Source: Cupriavidus basilensis OR16 (lineage in GTDB: Bacteria; Pseudomonadota; Gammaproteobacteria; Burkholderiales; Burkholderiaceae). Taken from it: 58,251 nucleotides of DNA. The notes under the pieces are model-generated. The model had not been told where the DNA came from. It saw only the letters and a program-made list of their open reading frames with translations, and searched no databases. The position numbers were made by a program, and so were the translations under genes. Positions within the stretch are counted from its first letter, which is position 1, and every line of letters starts with the position of its first letter. The DNA is taken from contig NZ_AHJE01000047.1 of NCBI RefSeq assembly GCF_000243095.1, positions 1 through 58,251 of the forward strand. The letters run 5' to 3'. Positions 21,855 to 30,429 of the stretch are shown piece after piece.

Positions 21855-21865
21855 GGCATCTGCGC

Positions 21866-22564
21866 TCAGAGCGCCTCGCCCGCCTTGAGCACGCCCGCCG
21901 CCTGCAAGGACGCGTCGAGCCAGGCAGGGCGCAACGCCTCGCCGGACCGGATGCCGTCGATCCGCTTTCGCTCCGCCGCCACCTTCTCGGCCGCCTGCCC
22001 GATCAGCCGAGCCACGTTTTCGCGCTCGACCACCACCACGCCGTCGGCGTCGCCGATGACGAGATCACCAGGCCTGACGGTGACGCCGCCGCATTGGATA
22101 GGATGATTCACGCGGCCGGGCACCAGCTTGGTGGGACCGTTCGGATTCGTCCCAACGCAATACATGGGAAAACCCAGCTCGCGAATCTCGTCGGCGTCGC
22201 GCGATGCCGCGTCCAGCACCACCGCTGCCACGCCAAGTGCCTTGCACTGGTTCGTCATGATGCTGCCCATCAACGCGCACGACTGGTCGCCCTTCCCGTC
22301 CACCACGATCACGTCGCCAGGCTTTGCGAGCGCCATGGCGGCGTGAATCATGAGGTTGTCGCCCGGCCGGACTTCGACCGTGAGCGCGGGCCCGCAGAAG
22401 CGGCTAGCGCGATCGAGCGGTGCGATGCGCCCGTGCATGCCGCCCCGGCGTCCCGCCACATCCGCGAAGATCGAGGCAGCGAACCGGGACGCTTGCTCGA
22501 CCAGGTCCGGGCGAACGCGTTCGAAGTCCCGCACCATATCCGGCGGGTTGCTCTCGTTGTCCAT
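21866..22564 (-). CDS. RraA-family protein (HMG/CHA aldolase-like)
   Basis: 232 residues. Shows the RraA-fold core ALTVEVRPGDNLMIHAAMALAKPGDVIVVDGKGD, ALMGSIMTNQCKALGVAAVVLDAASRD (family motif G.....A...G..G.V.DG..RD) and RPGDLVIGDADGVVVVERE. Members include 4-hydroxy-4-methyl-2-oxoglutarate/4-carboxy-4-hydroxy-2-oxoadipate aldolases and oxaloacetate decarboxylases that need a divalent metal. The conserved Arg-Asp pair is present. Last gene of a leftward trio with a Bug receptor 12 nt upstream and an aminotransferase. A role in cleaving a keto acid released by transamination is plausible but inferred. Confidence 0.85.
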   Translation of the reverse strand: MDNESNPPDMVRDFERVRPDLVEQASRFAASIFADVAGRRGGMHGRIAPLDRASRFCGPALTVEVRPGDNLMIHAAMALAKPGDVIVVDGKGDQSCALMGSIMTNQCKALGVAAVVLDAASRDADEIRELGFPMYCVGTNPNGPTKLVPGRVNHPIQCGGVTVRPGDLVIGDADGVVVVERENVARLIGQAAEKVAAERKRIDGIRSGEALRPAWLDASLQAAGVLKAGEAL

Positions 22565-22576
22565 ATCCTGTTTCCC

Positions 22577-23551
22577 TTAATTCAGCGTGACGTTGGCTTC
22601 TTTGATCACGCTGAGCCATTTACGCTTGTCCGAGACCAGGAACTCGCGGAATTTGTCCGACGTGCTGCCAACCACTTCCATGCCGTCCTGGCTCAGGCGC
22701 TGCGCGATCTCCGGCTGGCGCAGTACCTGCGCCACGTCGTGCTGCAGGCGCGCGACCACGCTGGCGGGGGTACCCCTGGCCGCGCAAAGCCCGGTCCACG
22801 CCACGGGGTCGAACCCGGGCACGCCCGACTCCGCGAATGTCGGCACGTCGGGCAGCGACTGGAGGCGCTGCAGCGACGCCACGCCCAGCACGCGCAGTTT
22901 TCCCGATTTCGCGTAAGGCAGGGAGCTGATAGGCTGGTCGAAGATCAAGGAGACCTGGCCGCCGAGCAGGTCCGTCATGGCCTGGCCCGTGCCCTTGTAA
23001 GGCACATGGACGATATTGATGCCGGCGCGCAGCTTGAGCATTTCGCCCGCCAGGTGACCCGCCGTGCCATTGCCGGACGAAGCAAAATTCAGCTTGCCCG
23101 GATTGGCCTTGGCGTAGGCAATCAGCTCCTTGACGTTGTGGATGGGCAGCGCCGCGTTGACCAGCGCAATGTACGGCGTGTTGGCGATCAGGGACACCGG
23201 AATGATGTCGGTCTGCGGGTCGTAGCTGACCTTCTGCAAGGACGGCTGGATGGACAGCATCCCCGTGGTGCAGATCATCAGGGTGTGGCCATCGGCAGGC
23301 GCTTTCAGCATGGTGTCGGCAGCGATGTTGCCGCCAGCGCCGGGGCGGTTGTCGATGAGCACCTGCTGGCCCAGGGCCTCTGACAGCTTGGGCGCCAACA
23401 GACGCGCGACGATATCGTTCGAGCCACCAGGGGAAAAGCCCACAAGGATGCGGATCGGCCTCGAAGGATAAGTGGGCTCGCCATGCGCGGCCGTGGCAAA
23501 GAGCGGCAAGCCCGCCGCGATCAGGCGAAGACACTTCAGCAGAAAATTCAT
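22577..23551 (-). CDS. Bug/TctC-family tripartite tricarboxylate-type solute receptor
   Basis: Periplasmic binding protein, 324 residues. The signal peptide (LKCLRLIAAGLPLFATAAHG) is followed by the Bug hallmark YPSRPIRILVGFSPGGSNDIVAR, then GQQVLIDNRPGAGGNIAAD, the second ligand-contact loop YDPQTDIIPVS and MTDLLGGQVSLIFDQP. Such receptors are greatly expanded in Burkholderiales and bind carboxylates, amino acids or nicotinate. No TctA/TctB membrane subunits are adjacent, so it is an orphan receptor or a sensor. In operon with the aminotransferase and RraA-like protein, suggesting an amino acid or keto acid ligand. Confidence 0.93.
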   Translation of the reverse strand: MNFLLKCLRLIAAGLPLFATAAHGEPTYPSRPIRILVGFSPGGSNDIVARLLAPKLSEALGQQVLIDNRPGAGGNIAADTMLKAPADGHTLMICTTGMLSIQPSLQKVSYDPQTDIIPVSLIANTPYIALVNAALPIHNVKELIAYAKANPGKLNFASSGNGTAGHLAGEMLKLRAGINIVHVPYKGTGQAMTDLLGGQVSLIFDQPISSLPYAKSGKLRVLGVASLQRLQSLPDVPTFAESGVPGFDPVAWTGLCAARGTPASVVARLQHDVAQVLRQPEIAQRLSQDGMEVVGSTSDKFREFLVSDKRKWLSVIKEANVTLN

Positions 23552-23593
23552 GGTGCGCCCTGGTGGATGGATTGAAGGAATGCCGTGCGATGC

Positions 23594-24799
23594 CTAGCGC
23601 ATCAATGCCGCGGCTGCGGCTTCGATCCGGCGGCAGCCCTCGTCCAGTTGCGCCATGCTAGCGGCAAACGAAAGCCGGAAGTGAGAATCGACGCCATAGG
23701 CGGAACCCTGCAGTACCGCGAGGTCCTGCGAGTCCAGCAACCAATTGACCCAGTCGTCGCTGGACCGGATAACCCGGCCGTCCGGCGCGCGCGCGCCGAT
23801 CAGCGCTTCGCACGACGCAAAGACATAGAATGCGCCCGCTGGCGCCTGGCACCGAATGCCGTCGATCTTCCCGAGCGCGGCAACAACCCTGTCCCGGCGC
23901 GCCTGGAAAACCGCCTTGTTGGCCGCGATGAAATCCTGCGGGCCATCCAGCGCCACGATCGCTGCGGCTTGCGCGACCGAATTAGCCCCGGAGGTGCTTT
24001 GCGATTGCAGTTTCACCATCGCCTTGATCAGCGCCGCCGGCGCGCCGGCGTAGCCGATGCGCCAGCCCGTCATCGCATAGGCCTTCGAGACGCCGTTGAT
24101 CGTCAGCGTGCGCGCCTTCAATGACGGCGCCGCTTGCGCCAGCGTGACAAAGGCGGCGTTATCGTAGGTGAGGTGCTCGTAGATGTCGTCGGTCATCACC
24201 CAGACGTGCGGATGACGCTCCAGGACCTCGGCCAGGGCAACCAGCTCCGCGCGGGTATAGGTGGCACCGCTTGGGTTGTTCGGCGAGTTGAGGATCAGCC
24301 AGCGGGTTCGCGCGGAAATGGCCCGCTCGAGGTCCTCCGGCGTGAGCTTGAACCCGTGCTCCGCCTGGCACGCCACGAATACGGGCACGCCACCCGCGAA
24401 CAACGTGATATCGGGGTACGAGACCCAGTATGGCGCGGGCACGATGACCTCGTCGCCCTGTTGCACCGTGCACATGAGCGCATTGAAGATAACCTGCTTG
24501 GCGCCGGTGCTGACGATGATCTCGCCAGCCGAATAATCGAGCCCGTTCTCCCGCTTGAATTTTTGCGCGACCGCGTGGCGCAGCTCGGCGGCGCCGCCCA
24601 CATCGGTGTAGCGCGTCTTGCCGGCATGCATCGCGGCCCAGGCGGCTTCCCGGATGTGGACCGGTGTCTCGAAGTCCGGCTCCCCGGCGGTGAGGCCGAT
24701 TACATCGCGCCCCGCGGCGCGGAGCTCCCGCACGCGTTGCCCGGCCATGGAACTGGGAGAGGGCTTGATTCTGTTGAGTCTGTCGGTGAGCTGCAGCAT
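23594..24799 (-). CDS. Pyridoxal-phosphate aminotransferase, class I (aspartate aminotransferase type)
   Basis: 401 residues from ATG 24799 (MLQLTDRLNRIKPSPSSMA...), preferred over a GTG at 24844 because class I enzymes of this group begin this way. Conserved parts: GLTAGEPDFETPVHIREAA, GAKQVIFNALM, PAPYWVSYPDI, SPNNPSGATYTRAEL, the PLP-lysine region TINGVSKAYAMTGWRIGYAGAP and the substrate Arg in SHFRLSFA. First gene of the trio and divergent from a LysR regulator. Substrate may be aspartate or a related amino acid; the adjacent RraA-like protein could act on the resulting oxo acid. Confidence 0.92.
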   Translation of the reverse strand: MLQLTDRLNRIKPSPSSMAGQRVRELRAAGRDVIGLTAGEPDFETPVHIREAAWAAMHAGKTRYTDVGGAAELRHAVAQKFKRENGLDYSAGEIIVSTGAKQVIFNALMCTVQQGDEVIVPAPYWVSYPDITLFAGGVPVFVACQAEHGFKLTPEDLERAISARTRWLILNSPNNPSGATYTRAELVALAEVLERHPHVWVMTDDIYEHLTYDNAAFVTLAQAAPSLKARTLTINGVSKAYAMTGWRIGYAGAPAALIKAMVKLQSQSTSGANSVAQAAAIVALDGPQDFIAANKAVFQARRDRVVAALGKIDGIRCQAPAGAFYVFASCEALIGARAPDGRVIRSSDDWVNWLLDSQDLAVLQGSAYGVDSHFRLSFAASMAQLDEGCRRIEAAAAALMR

Positions 24800-24955
24800 G
24801 AAGCGTCGCCATGGAAAGGATCTTGGGAGAAAAGTATCCGCCACCGCGCCGCCCCGGCAAAACGAGAAATCGGATTACACAGGTATTCCATTTTTTCGTG
24901 GAGAGGCGCTCATTGATGCGAGAATATGTCGCTGCACAGAATCATCGGAAGTCAA

Positions 24956-25873
24956 ATGTCTGTCACGTTCAAGCAACTCGAGGCTTTCTACTTCTGTGTG
25001 ACGCATGCGTCCTTCAGCTCGGCAGCCACCAAGCTCCATGCCACGCAATCGGCCATGTCCAAGCGTGTCGGCGAGCTGGAAGCGGTCCTGGGCGTGCAAC
25101 TTGTCCACAGAACGCCAAAGGGCCTCGTGCCCACGCATGCCGGAAGCCGGCTCCTGGTCCTCGCCGAACAGGCCATGCGGCTGCGCGAGCGGATCGGCGC
25201 GGAGGTTGGACAGGCCGACAAGCTCACCGGGACCTACCGGATCGGTGTCACCGAACTCATCGCCTTGACGTGGCTGACCAAGCTGCTCAAGGAACTAAAG
25301 AGCCGGCACCCAGAGCTTCAACTGGAGCCCGTGGTCGATGCGGGCATGAACCTCTTCGAAGGCCTGGAGGCCAACAAGATCGACCTGGCGATACTGCCAG
25401 GCACGTTCTGGGGCGACGCCTACAAGACAGTGGAGGTGGGCCGTGTGGAAGACCTGTGGATGGCAAGCCCCGCGCTTGCCCTGCCCGACCGGGCCTTGCG
25501 GCCTGAAGAGTTCGCCCAGTATCCGGTGCTGGAGCAATCCGTCGGATCCGCGAAGAACACCTTCTACGGCGCCTGGCGCCGGGAGCACGGATTCAAGTTC
25601 AAGAAGGTATTTGCGACCAACAGCCTGACCGTATTGAGGGCGCTGACAATCGAAGGACTCGGCATCAGCCAGCTTGCGCTGGATTACTTCGCCGCGGATA
25701 TCGAGCAAGGGCTTTTGCGCGTGGTGAAGAGCGACCCCATGCCACCGCCGCTGGTTTATTCGGCCGTGTACCGTGACGATGCCTACAGCGCGGCGCTGGA
25801 TGTCATTGCCGAGGTCAGCAAGCTCGTGTGTGATTTTTCGCGCGGCCCGCATGATCGTGCGGTGGCGCGTTGA
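24956..25873 (+). CDS. LysR-family transcriptional regulator
   Basis: 305 residues from ATG 24956 (MSVTFKQLEAFYFCVTH). The N-terminal winged helix-turn-helix is clear (ASFSSAATKLHATQSAMSKRVGELEAVLGVQLVHR). A periplasmic-binding-protein-like effector domain follows (GTYRIGVTELIALTWL onward). It lies back to back with the aminotransferase gene, sharing a gap of about 155 nt, the standard LysR arrangement, so it most likely controls the aminotransferase-bug-rraA operon. The effector may be the Bug ligand or its metabolite (inference). Confidence 0.93.
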   Translation: MSVTFKQLEAFYFCVTHASFSSAATKLHATQSAMSKRVGELEAVLGVQLVHRTPKGLVPTHAGSRLLVLAEQAMRLRERIGAEVGQADKLTGTYRIGVTELIALTWLTKLLKELKSRHPELQLEPVVDAGMNLFEGLEANKIDLAILPGTFWGDAYKTVEVGRVEDLWMASPALALPDRALRPEEFAQYPVLEQSVGSAKNTFYGAWRREHGFKFKKVFATNSLTVLRALTIEGLGISQLALDYFAADIEQGLLRVVKSDPMPPPLVYSAVYRDDAYSAALDVIAEVSKLVCDFSRGPHDRAVAR

Positions 25874-26026
25874 GCGCCTGTTGCGCCGTCAGCCCGATGC
25901 GCTCGCCTGCGGTCCCTGGCGGCGTAGCCTCCGTCCGGGGACGGGCTGAATGCCGAAGCGGGGCGAGCCGATGGGCTGCGCCCACGGCATCGTGATGACC
26001 CCGCCCTACCTCGGCGATCCGCGCGA

Positions 26027-26944
26027 TCAGAGCGCTGCCGTATCGTAGCGGCTCGCCGCAATCATTTCGTCTTCGCGCAGCGCGTCCTGGAGCACGAAGT
26101 CGAAACGGACGTGCGTGAACGGGCCTGTGACGCCAAGCGACGCAAACTCCGTCGAGCTTTCCACCTTCGTGAGCGCCACCACCAGGCCGTCGCGGGTGGC
26201 GAAGGCGAAGTCGTCATCCAGGAAGGTGTCTCCCGGGATGTTGACCTGCGTGGTCAGCGCGCGCTTGCCGCCACCCGAGACCAGGAAGTGAATGTGGGCC
26301 GGCCGGTTGCCGTGCCGTCCAAGCAGGTCGAACAACTCGGAAACCGGGCTGCCCGGCGGAATCGCGTAGCCTGGGGGCAGGAAGCTGCGGAAGCGATAAT
26401 TGCCCTCGGCGTCGGTCTCGATCCGGCGGCGCAGATTGTAGCCTGGCTGGTCTGGATCGAAATGCGAGTAGCGTCCGAGTTCGTTGCAGTGCCACACGTC
26501 GACACTCGCGTGCGGCACCGGCTTGCCGTCGAGGCCCAGCACGCGGCCTTCCATCACCAGCACTTCGCCTTTTCCTTCGTTGCCTTCATCCAGGCGGACT
26601 TCGCGCATGGCCAGCGGCGCGCCGGCCACGTACAACGGCCCTTCGATGGCGCGCGGCGTGCCCTTCTCAGGCGCTTCGGCCTGGTCTGCTTCTTCTGCCA
26701 GGATATCCAGCAGCCGGTCGAAACCCAGGCCCGCGGTGATCAGCCCGACCATATTGGCTTCGCCCAGGCGGTTCAGCCATTTCATGGCCGACCAGAATTC
26801 GTTGGGCGTGACCTTGAATTCCTCAATGGTATGGAACAGGTCGGTGACGATACGCGCAGTAACAGTGCGGACGCGCTCGTCGCCAGCGCTGACCTGGCTG
26901 CCATTGACCAGCGCCAGAAGTTGGGAAGTGGTGTACTCGGCCAT
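26027..26944 (-). CDS. catA: Catechol 1,2-dioxygenase (intradiol)
   Basis: 305 residues, the usual CatA length. Non-heme Fe(III) ligands are all visible: Tyr159 (GRYSHFD), Tyr193 (PPGYAIP), His217 and His219 (RPAHIHF). The N-terminal helical dimerisation domain (1-100) and the ETDAEGNYRFRSFLPPG strand fit catechol rather than protocatechuate enzymes. Hydroxyquinol 1,2-dioxygenase is an alternative within the same subfamily. It opens catechol to cis,cis-muconate. Last gene of the leftward and operon, where AndA would supply catechol; catB and catC are not in the window. Confidence 0.88.
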   Translation of the reverse strand: MAEYTTSQLLALVNGSQVSAGDERVRTVTARIVTDLFHTIEEFKVTPNEFWSAMKWLNRLGEANMVGLITAGLGFDRLLDILAEEADQAEAPEKGTPRAIEGPLYVAGAPLAMREVRLDEGNEGKGEVLVMEGRVLGLDGKPVPHASVDVWHCNELGRYSHFDPDQPGYNLRRRIETDAEGNYRFRSFLPPGYAIPPGSPVSELFDLLGRHGNRPAHIHFLVSGGGKRALTTQVNIPGDTFLDDDFAFATRDGLVVALTKVESSTEFASLGVTGPFTHVRFDFVLQDALREDEMIAASRYDTAAL

Positions 26945-26965
26945 GATGGATGGTCTCCTTAGATC

Positions 26966-28345
26966 TTAGAGTTTGCTGGGGGGAGTGGAAATATTGAGAA
27001 TCGCGTCAGTGCCGGCCGCGTTGCCTTGCTCCGTGGCCGCCGACGCCGAGCGTGCGTGATTGATGATCAGCACGGCAGCCGCCGCGACGACGCCGGGCAC
27101 TGCGATGGACATGAAATTCTGCTCCAGCGGCAGCCCGAAGCCGACCAGCATGCCAATCACGATCGGTGCCAGGATGGCGCCGCCACGGCCGACGCCCAGG
27201 GTCCAGCCGATTCCGGTGGCACGGATGGCAATCGGGTAGAACTGCCCCGCATAGGCGCAGCCGACGATCTGCGTACCAATGGTCGACGCGCCTGCAAGTC
27301 CGACGAGTACGTACAGCAAGCCAAGTGGTACCTGGTGGCCCAGCATGGTGATCGATACGGCGGCCGACAGGTACATGCCTATCAGGACGTACTTGATGTG
27401 GAACCTGTCGGCCAGCCATCCGCCGCCAATCGCACCGATCATGCCGCCGAGGTTGAGCACCAGCACGAACGTCAAGGCGGAACCAAGGCTGTAGCCCGCG
27501 CTCGCCATCAGCTTGGCCAGCCACGAACTGAGCGCGTAGACCATGAACAGGCACATGAAGCACGACAGCCAGAACATCAGCGTGCTCAAGGCGCGTCCCT
27601 CCCTGAAGAGCTGGCGGATGGGCGTGCCTGCGGCTACGTCCGTGCCGGTAATCACGAAGCGGTCGTCGGTGCGCGGGGCGTAGCCAGGGTCGATCCTTTC
27701 GGCCAGCCGCTTCAACTCGTCACTGCGGCCGCGCCGGATCTGGAACGCCACCGATTCCGGCATCGACTTGAGGATCAGCGGGATCAGCAGCACGGGGAGT
27801 CCCGCGGCGATGAACACGGATTGCCATCCGTAGGTCTCGATCAGCCCCTTGCCTAGCAGGGCCGCAAGCATGCCCCCGATCGAGTAGCCGCTGAACATCA
27901 ACGTCACCATCGTGCTGCGCACGCGCTGCGGCGCATACTCAGTCATCTGCGCGATCACGTTTGGCATCACGCCGCCGATGCCGAGACCGGCCAGGAAGCG
28001 CGCCGCGCCGAACGAGAGCGGGTCTGTACATAGCCCCGCGACCGCGGTGAAGACGCTGAACAGCGCGATGCAGATCGTGATCGCCCAACGTCTGCCGATC
28101 TTGTCGGCGATGGTGCCGAGGAAGATGTTGCCGAACATCATGCCGAATAGCGCCGAGCTGACCAGCAGGCCGGCCTGCGTGGGATCGATCGCCATCTGCT
28201 TCATGATCGACGGCAAAGCGATGCCGACCACGGCCAGATCATAGCCGTCGAAAACGATGATCAATGCGCACCAGATCAGCACGCTGTAATGGAAGGTATT
28301 AAGTCTGGCGTCATTCGCCAGTTTTTGCATATCGATTTGCCGCAT
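26966..28345 (-). CDS. MFS aromatic acid:H+ symporter (BenK/PcaK type)
   Basis: 459 residues, 12-helix carrier of the AAHS family. Motifs: FDGYDLAVVGIALPSIMKQ in helix 1 (the D-x-x-D pair typical of AAHS), GTIADKIGRRWAITICI (motif A), FLAGLGIGGVMPNVIAQMTEYAP, and GGGWLADRFHIKYVLIGMYL. SD gaggag lies just upstream of the ATG at 28345. It sits between andAa and catA, so anthranilate or benzoate uptake is likely. An 8-bp tandem array fills the gap to andAa immediately upstream of its ribosome binding site. Confidence 0.9.
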   Translation of the reverse strand: MRQIDMQKLANDARLNTFHYSVLIWCALIIVFDGYDLAVVGIALPSIMKQMAIDPTQAGLLVSSALFGMMFGNIFLGTIADKIGRRWAITICIALFSVFTAVAGLCTDPLSFGAARFLAGLGIGGVMPNVIAQMTEYAPQRVRSTMVTLMFSGYSIGGMLAALLGKGLIETYGWQSVFIAAGLPVLLIPLILKSMPESVAFQIRRGRSDELKRLAERIDPGYAPRTDDRFVITGTDVAAGTPIRQLFREGRALSTLMFWLSCFMCLFMVYALSSWLAKLMASAGYSLGSALTFVLVLNLGGMIGAIGGGWLADRFHIKYVLIGMYLSAAVSITMLGHQVPLGLLYVLVGLAGASTIGTQIVGCAYAGQFYPIAIRATGIGWTLGVGRGGAILAPIVIGMLVGFGLPLEQNFMSIAVPGVVAAAAVLIINHARSASAATEQGNAAGTDAILNISTPPSKL

Positions 28346-28354
28346 AGTCTCCTC

Positions 28355-28442
28355 TCTGTTTATCTGTTTATCTGTTTATCTGTTTATCTGTTTATCTGTT
28401 TATCTGTTTATCTGTCTGTCTTTCTGTCTTTCTGTCTTTCTA
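28355..28442. repeat. Octanucleotide tandem array between andAa and the MFS gene
   Basis: Seven perfect copies of tctgttta (28355-28410), then four degenerate 8-bp units (tctgtctg, tctttctg x2, tctttcta) to 28442. On the coding strand it is a purine/A-rich array ending about 10 nt before the MFS start. It is almost the entire intergenic gap (28346-28448). Confidence 0.95.
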
Positions 28443-28448
28443 TGGCCG

Positions 28449-29672
28449 TCAAAGCTTGGCCAGCGGCACGCTTTCATCAGCCAGGCTTTTCGGACTGACA
28501 AGAGTGCGTCTCTCGATCAGGCGGCGCGCAAAACGCAGGTCGCGGGCGGCATTGCCGCCCAGCGCGGCCACCACCCGTTCGTCTTCCAGGTAGAAGAAGA
28601 TGAAACTACCCGCCGCTGGCAGGCTGCGTATGACCAGTTGATGGGATGCCGACGGCACGCCGTAGATCTGCAGGTTCACGCCGTATTGGTCAGACCAGAA
28701 CCACGGCAAGGGGTCGTAGTGCACGGCAACGCCGAGCACCGACTTTGCCGCCGCGATCCCCTGCTCCTGCGCGTTCTGCCACGACTCGAGCCGCATGTTG
28801 CGCCCGGCCCAGCCGTTGCGCGCGACCGCGAGGTCTCCGGCGGCGAACACATCGGGATCGCTGGTCCGGCACTGTGCGTCGACCAGCACGCCGCCGTCGC
28901 ATTGCAGTCCAGCCGCGCGGGCCAGTTCGTCGTTGGGAACCAGGCCGATGCCCACCACAGCGACGTCGCAGACGATCTCGCGGCCATCGGTCAACTTGAC
29001 CAAGAGCGCGCCGTCCGCCATGCCTGCGAAGCTGGCGACATTGGCCTCCAGCAGCACCTGGGTGCCATGTGCCGTGTGCAGGTCAAGCAGCCGCTCCGAC
29101 AGCGCAGCCGGTACGCTACGCTCGCATAGCCGGCGCATCGCCTCGATCACGGTCGCTTGCGCGCCGCGCTGACGCGCGGTAGCAGCCACCTCCAGCCCGA
29201 TCCAGCCACCGCCAACGACGGCAACGCGGGTACCGGGGCGCAGCGCGGGTGCCAGGCGCAGGGCGTCGTCAATCGTGCGCAACACATGCACGCCCGGCAG
29301 GCTCGCGCCGGGAACGTCAAGTGCGCGGGCACGGCCGCCTGTACATAGCACAAGTCTGCTGTAGCCAATGGTCTGCCCGTCAGTGAGCACAACCTGCTTT
29401 GCCGCACGGTCCAGCCGGACGACGCGTGTGCTGCCCAGCCACTCGATCGATAGCGTAGCCATCATCTCGGCGCCCAGCAGGTGCACGCTATCCGGCGTTG
29501 CCTCGCCCGAAAGTACCGCCTTGGACAGCGGCGGGCGCTCATAGGGAGGATGCGCCTCGTCACCGATCAGCACGATCCGGCCCATGAAGCCTTCGTCGCG
29601 CAGCGTGCGCGCCGCCCAGCTTCCGGCCTGGCCGGCACCAATGACGACGATTGTGGTGAGGTTCGTATTCAT
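28449..29672 (-). CDS. andAa: Ferredoxin reductase component of anthranilate dioxygenase
   Basis: 407 residues from ATG 29672 (MNTNLTTIVVIGAGQAGSWAA). FAD-binding GxGxxG lies at the N-terminus, ERPPLSKAVLSGEA is typical of dioxygenase reductases, the NAD-binding motif is GTRVAVVGGGWIGLEVAATARQ, and the C-terminal FAD motif is DPDVFAAGDLAVARN. It passes electrons from NADH to the Rieske ferredoxin encoded 14 nt upstream. The open frame extends further upstream without similarity. Gene order oxygenase-ferredoxin-reductase matches the three-component AndA system of Burkholderia cepacia; the symbol is by analogy. Confidence 0.88.
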   Translation of the reverse strand: MNTNLTTIVVIGAGQAGSWAARTLRDEGFMGRIVLIGDEAHPPYERPPLSKAVLSGEATPDSVHLLGAEMMATLSIEWLGSTRVVRLDRAAKQVVLTDGQTIGYSRLVLCTGGRARALDVPGASLPGVHVLRTIDDALRLAPALRPGTRVAVVGGGWIGLEVAATARQRGAQATVIEAMRRLCERSVPAALSERLLDLHTAHGTQVLLEANVASFAGMADGALLVKLTDGREIVCDVAVVGIGLVPNDELARAAGLQCDGGVLVDAQCRTSDPDVFAAGDLAVARNGWAGRNMRLESWQNAQEQGIAAAKSVLGVAVHYDPLPWFWSDQYGVNLQIYGVPSASHQLVIRSLPAAGSFIFFYLEDERVVAALGGNAARDLRFARRLIERRTLVSPKSLADESVPLAKL

Positions 29673-29686
29673 GGCACTCCAGGCGC

Positions 29687-30019
29687 TCAGGTGGTCGCTA
29701 CGACTTGCGGCAGGACCTGGATCTGCACCCGGCCGTCCGCCACACGCAGGGGATAGGTCTGGACCGGCTTCACGCACGGCGCCTTGCGCGCTTCGCCGGT
29801 ACGGAGGTCGAACAAGCCCTGATGAAGCGGGCACTCGACGCAGCCGTCTTCGACAAAGCCTTCCGACAATGGCACGCGCTCGTGCGTGCACAGGTCGTGC
29901 AGTGCGAAGAGCGCCTCGCCCACTCGGAACACCGCAACCGGCAAGCCAGCGGCCTCGACCGCGCGCGGCTCGTCCTCGATGAATTCGTCGGCCGCGCCGA
30001 CGTCATGCCATGTACTCAT
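29687..30019 (-). CDS. andAb: Rieske [2Fe-2S] ferredoxin of anthranilate dioxygenase
   Basis: 110 residues, standard size for a dioxygenase ferredoxin. The cluster ligands are CTHE (Cys-x-His) and CPLH (Cys-x-x-His), 18 residues apart. It shuttles electrons from AndAa to the oxygenase. Intact, 11 nt after the small subunit stop. Similar proteins serve as nitrite reductase small subunits, but the context with the reductase and oxygenase decides. Confidence 0.9.
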   Translation of the reverse strand: MSTWHDVGAADEFIEDEPRAVEAAGLPVAVFRVGEALFALHDLCTHERVPLSEGFVEDGCVECPLHQGLFDLRTGEARKAPCVKPVQTYPLRVADGRVQIQVLPQVVATT

Positions 30020-30030
30020 GGGAACCGCTC

Positions 30031-30429
30031 CTAGATTGGCGTAGCGAGAAGGGTCTGAACACGCGAGGTGTCATAGATGACCCGTTTTTCCTTGTAGCGC
30101 CACTCGCCGTCCTGCTTGACGACGGTGTCGCGATAGCAGCCCGCCTGGTACACGGCGCTCTCGCCCGCCGCGCCGGTATTGACGACGATATAGCTCGACA
30201 GCGTGCGCACTTCCTCGTCGCTCATCGACTCGATCACCAGGCCGCCTAGTGCGTGGCGATAGGAATGCGCTTCGAAGATGTTTGCGTGGCGCAGCGCGAC
30301 GATGCGGTCGCGCATCATCATCTGGTTGCGGCAGTGGATCACCGGCGCCGGCAGGCCGCGGTCGGCGTTCTCGCGCGAGATGATCGTGTACGTGCCATCC
30401 TCCGTGAAGAAGCCCGGCCAAGCCTCAAG
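30031..30429 (-). pseudogene. andAd: Small (beta) subunit of anthranilate dioxygenase, N-terminus deleted
   Basis: Only the C-terminal 132 residues of a ring-hydroxylating dioxygenase beta subunit remain, from LEAWPGFFTEDGTYTIISRE to VQTLLATPI. The normal first 25-30 residues and start codon are missing. Upstream the sequence passes directly into the large-subunit gene in another frame (junction about 30430-30436). In other systems the beta subunit stabilises the alpha3beta3 oxygenase. It has no start codon here unless the deletion is an assembly error. Confidence 0.85.

Noticed and set aside
25950..26048. Short plus-strand frame with a plausible-looking core (CAHGIVMTPPYLGD)
   Set aside because: Only about 32 codons, no SD, overlaps the catA 3' end on the other strand, and I cannot tie it to a family.
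28355..28442. Possible coding extension of the MFS gene through the repeat
   Set aside because: The gene has a good SD and ATG after the array, and the array translates to meaningless repeats.
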